Assembly (NCBI GenBank): GCA_963812795.1
Contig: CAWEWG010000002.1
Coordinates: 1 to 64,000 of the forward strand
DNA length: 64,000 nucleotides
Origin: Hyphomicrobium_A sp963812795
Lineage (GTDB): Bacteria > Pseudomonadota > Alphaproteobacteria > Rhizobiales > Hyphomicrobiaceae
Direction of reading: 5' to 3'
The notes under the pieces were generated by a model that worked only from the letters and a program-made list of their open reading frames with translations, did no database searches and was not told the origin of the DNA. Both the position numbers and the translations under genes were made by a program. How positions within the stretch are numbered: position 1 is the stretch's first letter; every line of letters starts with the position of its first letter. Shown here piece by piece: positions 60,927-64,000 of this stretch.

Positions 60927-61235
60927 ATGGCGGCAGCTCCGTTGGTCGTATCGATCCCGCATTCACTCGGAAAGGCCGAGGCGTTGCGCCGCTTGCAATC
61001 CGGACTAGATGGGCTGCCTCAGACGGGCCTGTTGACGCTCGACCAGCAGGCGTGGACCGACAACCGCATGAGCTTTGCCGTGCGCGCGCTCGGCCAGTCG
61101 GTGCCGGGATCGCTCGAGGTGTTGGACGAGTCCGTGCGCCTCGAAGTCGTCCTGCCGGGGTTGCTGCTCAAGCTGTGGGAGCCGCTGAAGACGGTTCTGC
61201 TCGGGCGCGCCAAGCTGCTGCTCGAGAAGAAGTAG
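60927..61235 (+). CDS. polyhydroxyalkanoic acid system family protein
   Basis: The product is 102 aa. The pattern LVVSIPHSLGKAEALRRLQS, SFAVRALGQSVPGSLEVLDE, VRLEVVLPGLLLKLWEPLKT matches the small PHA_gran_rgn family linked to PHA granule formation. The fold is a Bet v1-like or TBP-like helix-grip by inspection only. It is far from phaC (40014) but on the same replicon piece. Confidence 0.84.
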   Translation: MAAAPLVVSIPHSLGKAEALRRLQSGLDGLPQTGLLTLDQQAWTDNRMSFAVRALGQSVPGSLEVLDESVRLEVVLPGLLLKLWEPLKTVLLGRAKLLLEKK

Positions 61236-61259
61236 TTCGCCAACGCCGCGCGCAGCGCG

Positions 61260-62282
61260 CTACTTGCCGCCGTAGCTGCCGCCGTCGCCGCGCCCACCGC
61301 CGTATCCGCCTGGGCGTCCGCCGAACCCGCCCCCGCCACGGATGATAATATCCATGCCGCGCGCGCCGCCGGCGCCGTAATCGTCGTCGGGCTCCTCATA
61401 CTTTGGCGTGCGCTTGACGGTCTTGCGCGGCGGCGGATCGTAGTTGTTGTCGTCGTTCGAAGCCTGGCGCTTTTTCTTCTTCTTCGGCGTGTCGTCGTCG
61501 GCCTTTTGCGTTTTCGGCTTCGACTTCGATGCGTTGGCGCAATCCTTCGGCTCGGCCTCGGGGAACGCGGCATCGACTACGGCTGAACGCGTCGTTGGCG
61601 GAACCGGCTCGATCTGCGGCGGCGTGTCGGCGACGAATGGGAAGGCGACGTCGAAGTCGGCGGCGTCGCGGCCGGGCATGTCCTTCCAGTTGAGCGGCTT
61701 GCTAACCGAGCCGCCGCTGTCGATTTGGATAAGCTGACCCGGGCGATCGAGCACGTGGCAGACGTTCTTCGCCGAGGTTACCTCGACGCCGCCTTCGTGC
61801 AGCAACAGCCAGGCGCTGTCGTCCGGCAGCACATACACGTCGAAGATGGTGCCGCGCACGGTGATCGCGGCATTGGGTGTCCGAATGAGATATGTCGGCT
61901 TGGAGGCGACGCCGGTGATGAAGCGGAAAGCGCCCTTGGTCAGATCGAGAATGATCGACCCTGTCTTCTTGTCGCTGTCGTAGACGAACTTATCGAGCAC
62001 CATGCGTGCGCCCGGACCGAGGGCGAGCTTGGTGTCGTCGTTGAGGCGGAATTCGCCGCGGCCGTCCTGGCTGACTTCAATGACCTCATCCTGGCGCACG
62101 ATGTCGCCGATGGTGAGCTCCCGCTCCTCTTTGTCGAAGTCGGCCTTGACGATGCTGACGATGGTGCGCGCGTCGCCGATCTCCGTGCCCGATTCCGCGG
62201 CAGCCGCAAGTGGCGCCAGCAGAACGACGGCGGCGGCGATGGCGCCGGCAGTGGCACGCCAAGAGGGGAGCGGTGCGAACAA
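61260..62282 (-). CDS. secreted FecR-domain protein with Lys-rich and Gly-rich tail
   Basis: The product is 340 aa. Signal peptide ending PLAAAAES. FecR domain: TIGDIVRQDEVIEVSQDGRG, EFRLNDDTKLALGPGARMVL, LTKGAFRFITGVASKPTYLI, IRTPNAAITVRGTIFDVYV. Next come a Pro-rich part, a KPKTQKADDDTPKKKKKRQ run and a Gly-rich end (GGGGFGGRPGGYGGGRGD). There is no sigma factor or TonB receptor near it, so it is not a classical FecR anti-sigma protein. It is probably an envelope-scaffold protein. Confidence 0.86.
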   Translation of the reverse strand: MFAPLPSWRATAGAIAAAVVLLAPLAAAAESGTEIGDARTIVSIVKADFDKEERELTIGDIVRQDEVIEVSQDGRGEFRLNDDTKLALGPGARMVLDKFVYDSDKKTGSIILDLTKGAFRFITGVASKPTYLIRTPNAAITVRGTIFDVYVLPDDSAWLLLHEGGVEVTSAKNVCHVLDRPGQLIQIDSGGSVSKPLNWKDMPGRDAADFDVAFPFVADTPPQIEPVPPTTRSAVVDAAFPEAEPKDCANASKSKPKTQKADDDTPKKKKKRQASNDDNNYDPPPRKTVKRTPKYEEPDDDYGAGGARGMDIIIRGGGGFGGRPGGYGGGRGDGGSYGGK

Positions 62283-62469
62283 GTCAGTCTCCCTAGCAAC
62301 GGGTCAAGGGCCCTACATGGTAGCGCACCCTGCGGGTGGCTCCAAACGACGGCTTGGGACCTTCCTAAGGGTCGATGGTGACGAGCTTATGGAGTTCCTC
62401 ATTAAGAAAGCCCGTCGCCGTCGGCCGGGACGCCGGCAATGGCAACGGCCGCATTACCCGCGGCACTAG

Positions 62470-63270
62470 CTATTTTCTCACCCTCAGGCGCTCGCCCGCG
62501 CGCAGCTGGAACATTGGAACCAGCGCGGCGAGGTCCACCTGCGGCAGGGTCTCGAAGCCGGGACGGGCGAAAAGGTAGCCCTGCATCAATGAAATACCGA
62601 GACGATGCAGCACCAATGCCTCGCGCTCGCTTTCAACGCCCTCGGCGATGATGCTGATGCCCAAGAGATTACCAACGGCAGCCATGGCGCCGACGATGGC
62701 TTGCCGCGCCCGATCGGCGTCGATGTTGCGGATGAGCTGCATGTCCAGCTTGACGATGTCGGGCTGGAAATCGGCGAGCAGGTTAAGGCCCGCATAACCG
62801 GCGCCAAAATCGTCGATCGCCGTCTTGAAGCCTTCCTTGCGGTAGGTGGCGAAAATCTTCTTCAGATACTCGGTGTCGTGGACGCGCTCGTCCTCGGTCG
62901 TCTCGAAGATGATGTTTTCGATCGGAAAGCCGGTGCGGAGCGCCGCTTCAAGGGTCGTGCGCAGGCAGCGTGCCGGCTCATACACGGCGTTGGGCATGAA
63001 GTTGATGCTGAGCTTCGTCTGCATCCCCAATGTTGCCGCCAGCTCCACGGCGCGGACGCGGCAAGCCTGATCGAAGGCATACCGGTTATCGTCGTTGACG
63101 CGCGCCAAGATGCTGTCCGCGGATGCGCCGTCGGTCCCGCGGACCAAAGCTTCATAGGCGAATATGCTGCGGGCGCGGACATCCACGATCGGTTGGAAGG
63201 CCATGGAAATGTCGAAGTCGAGGTGCGAGGCCGTGCAGCCCTGGCAGCCGAGGTCTTCCGTCGAGGTCAT
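62470..63270 (-). CDS. EAL-domain cyclic-di-GMP phosphodiesterase
   Basis: The product is 266 aa and consists of little but the EAL domain. Motifs: FAYEALVRGTDG (EAL), LSINFMPNAV, NIIFETTEDERV, TAIDDFGAGYAGLNLLADFQ, DIVKLDMQLI and IIAEGVESEREAL, with the metal and substrate residues kept, so activity is expected. An N-terminal DLGCQGCTAS pair of cysteines might sense redox or metal. Cytoplasmic. Confidence 0.9.
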   Translation of the reverse strand: MTSTEDLGCQGCTASHLDFDISMAFQPIVDVRARSIFAYEALVRGTDGASADSILARVNDDNRYAFDQACRVRAVELAATLGMQTKLSINFMPNAVYEPARCLRTTLEAALRTGFPIENIIFETTEDERVHDTEYLKKIFATYRKEGFKTAIDDFGAGYAGLNLLADFQPDIVKLDMQLIRNIDADRARQAIVGAMAAVGNLLGISIIAEGVESEREALVLHRLGISLMQGYLFARPGFETLPQVDLAALVPMFQLRAGERLRVRK

Positions 63271-63358
63271 GCGTGTCTCCGGGTTGCGCGGAGACTAGCG
63301 GCAAAATCTTACCGGCTGGTGATCTGGCGTCGGATTTTGACCCTATGCCGCTGCAACT

Positions 63359-63919
63359 TTACTGCGCGGGACGCAACAGGGCACGGATCTCGATATCGAC
63401 CGCATCGCCGACCAGAAGCGCATAGGCGGTCATATTGAAGTCGTTGCGGTTGATGCGCGTCTTGGCGCGAAACTCGCGGGCGCCGCCGGCGCCGGGCGGC
63501 TGCAGGGTGGCATGCAGGACAATAGGACGGGTGACACCTTTGACCGTGATGTCGCCGACGATCTCGGCGGTCGTCGCCGTCTTCGGGCGGACGCTGCGGC
63601 TCTTGAAGATCATCTGCGGATAGCGGGCGACGTCGAAGAAGTCGTCGCCGCGCAGCTCTCCCTGGTACATGCTGGCGCGCAGGGTGCGGGTATCGATCAC
63701 CGCTTGCACCTTGGTGTTCTGCTGCGCGGCGTCGTCGATCGAGACCGTGCCGGACATGCTGCTGAAGCGTCCGGTGCCGTTCGACAGCGTCATGCTGTAG
63801 GAAAAAAGCACTTCCGAGCGCGTTGTATCGATGACGTAGGGGACGCCTTGCGCCCGGCCCGTGCCGGCCAATGTCGCGATTGCGAGCATGGTGACGGCTA
63901 AGCGGGCGAAAATGAGCAT
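63359..63919 (-). CDS. YceI-family periplasmic lipocalin-like protein
   Basis: The product is 186 aa. Signal peptide ends near GTGRAQG. YceI pattern: YVIDTTRSEVLFSYSMTLSN, GRFSSMSGTVSIDDAAQQNT, VQAVIDTRTLRASMY, LRGDDFFDVARYPQMIFKSR, VGDITVKGVTRPIVLHATLQ, KTRINRNDFNMTAYALLVGD. YceI proteins bind isoprenoid quinones or lipids in a beta-barrel. Start 63919; GGGGGATCGCC is just upstream. Confidence 0.9.
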   Translation of the reverse strand: MLIFARLAVTMLAIATLAGTGRAQGVPYVIDTTRSEVLFSYSMTLSNGTGRFSSMSGTVSIDDAAQQNTKVQAVIDTRTLRASMYQGELRGDDFFDVARYPQMIFKSRSVRPKTATTAEIVGDITVKGVTRPIVLHATLQPPGAGGAREFRAKTRINRNDFNMTAYALLVGDAVDIEIRALLRPAQ

Positions 63920-64000
63920 GGCGATCCCCCTTTATCGTGCCAATCTAGCGCTGTAGCGGCCCTGGAGATGATGTCCTGTAGCATGGGCGTTGCCCGTGTG

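Overview
The window comes from a GC-rich alphaproteobacterium, most likely of the order Hyphomicrobiales (Hyphomicrobium/Rhodoplanes/Bradyrhizobium-like). Pointers are a eukaryote-type glutamine synthetase II with a GstI-like small gene divergent from it, a class I PHA synthase and a PHA-granule protein, a NepR-like anti-sigma factor, a Bpt-type aminoacyl-transferase, a PqqA precursor peptide, and the aminotransferase-hom-glpX-recJ order. No rRNA, insertion sequence, prophage or CRISPR array is visible. It reads as ordinary chromosome with many small exported proteins of unknown function.

Layout. 0-8.6 kb: a truncated MHYT-PAS sensor, small exported proteins, an alpha/beta hydrolase, NepR, a DUF2339 membrane protein and a fatty-acid desaturase. 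8.8-15.9 kb: an exported TPR-CHAT protein, secreted hypotheticals, CHRD, ParB-like and CAP genes (three of them frame-broken) and a HAD phosphatase. 16-23 kb: an HxlR regulator divergent from an FAD oxidoreductase plus a degenerate patatin, an orphan pqqA, Bpt, a RimK-type ligase and two covarying hairpin repeats. 23-36 kb: an acyl-ACP synthetase, metY, an OmpA-like protein, LpxD, DUF2254, an EF-hand protein, an MFS carrier, glutaminase, gstI-like and glnII. 36-48.6 kb: an FAD/Rieske oxidoreductase, a serine hydrolase, a VIT1-like protein, phaC, then aminotransferase-hom-glpX-DUF-recJ. 48.9-64 kb: tRNA-Glu, mntR with a divergent outer-membrane protein, YidB, a repeat protein, a cell-wall block, xthA, PHA-granule, FecR, EAL and YceI genes.

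The most striking item is in the cell-wall block at 52.1-59.3 kb. One continuous 912-codon gene joins a GT51 peptidoglycan glycosyltransferase to a YcbB-type L,D-transpeptidase, so the usual penicillin-sensitive D,D-transpeptidase of a class A PBP is replaced by a catalytic-cysteine YkuD domain. A signal-peptide-like segment survives at the junction. On the same strand just upstream is murQ. Divergent from murQ is a kinase-SIS deaminase-nagA operon that would take MurNAc/GlcNAc to fructose-6-phosphate. Wall synthesis with 3-3 cross-linking and wall-sugar recovery therefore sit side by side.

Seven apparent single-base frameshifts in six genes, including core metabolic glpX, suggest that the sequence carries indel errors. 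Broken genes should be read with that in mind.
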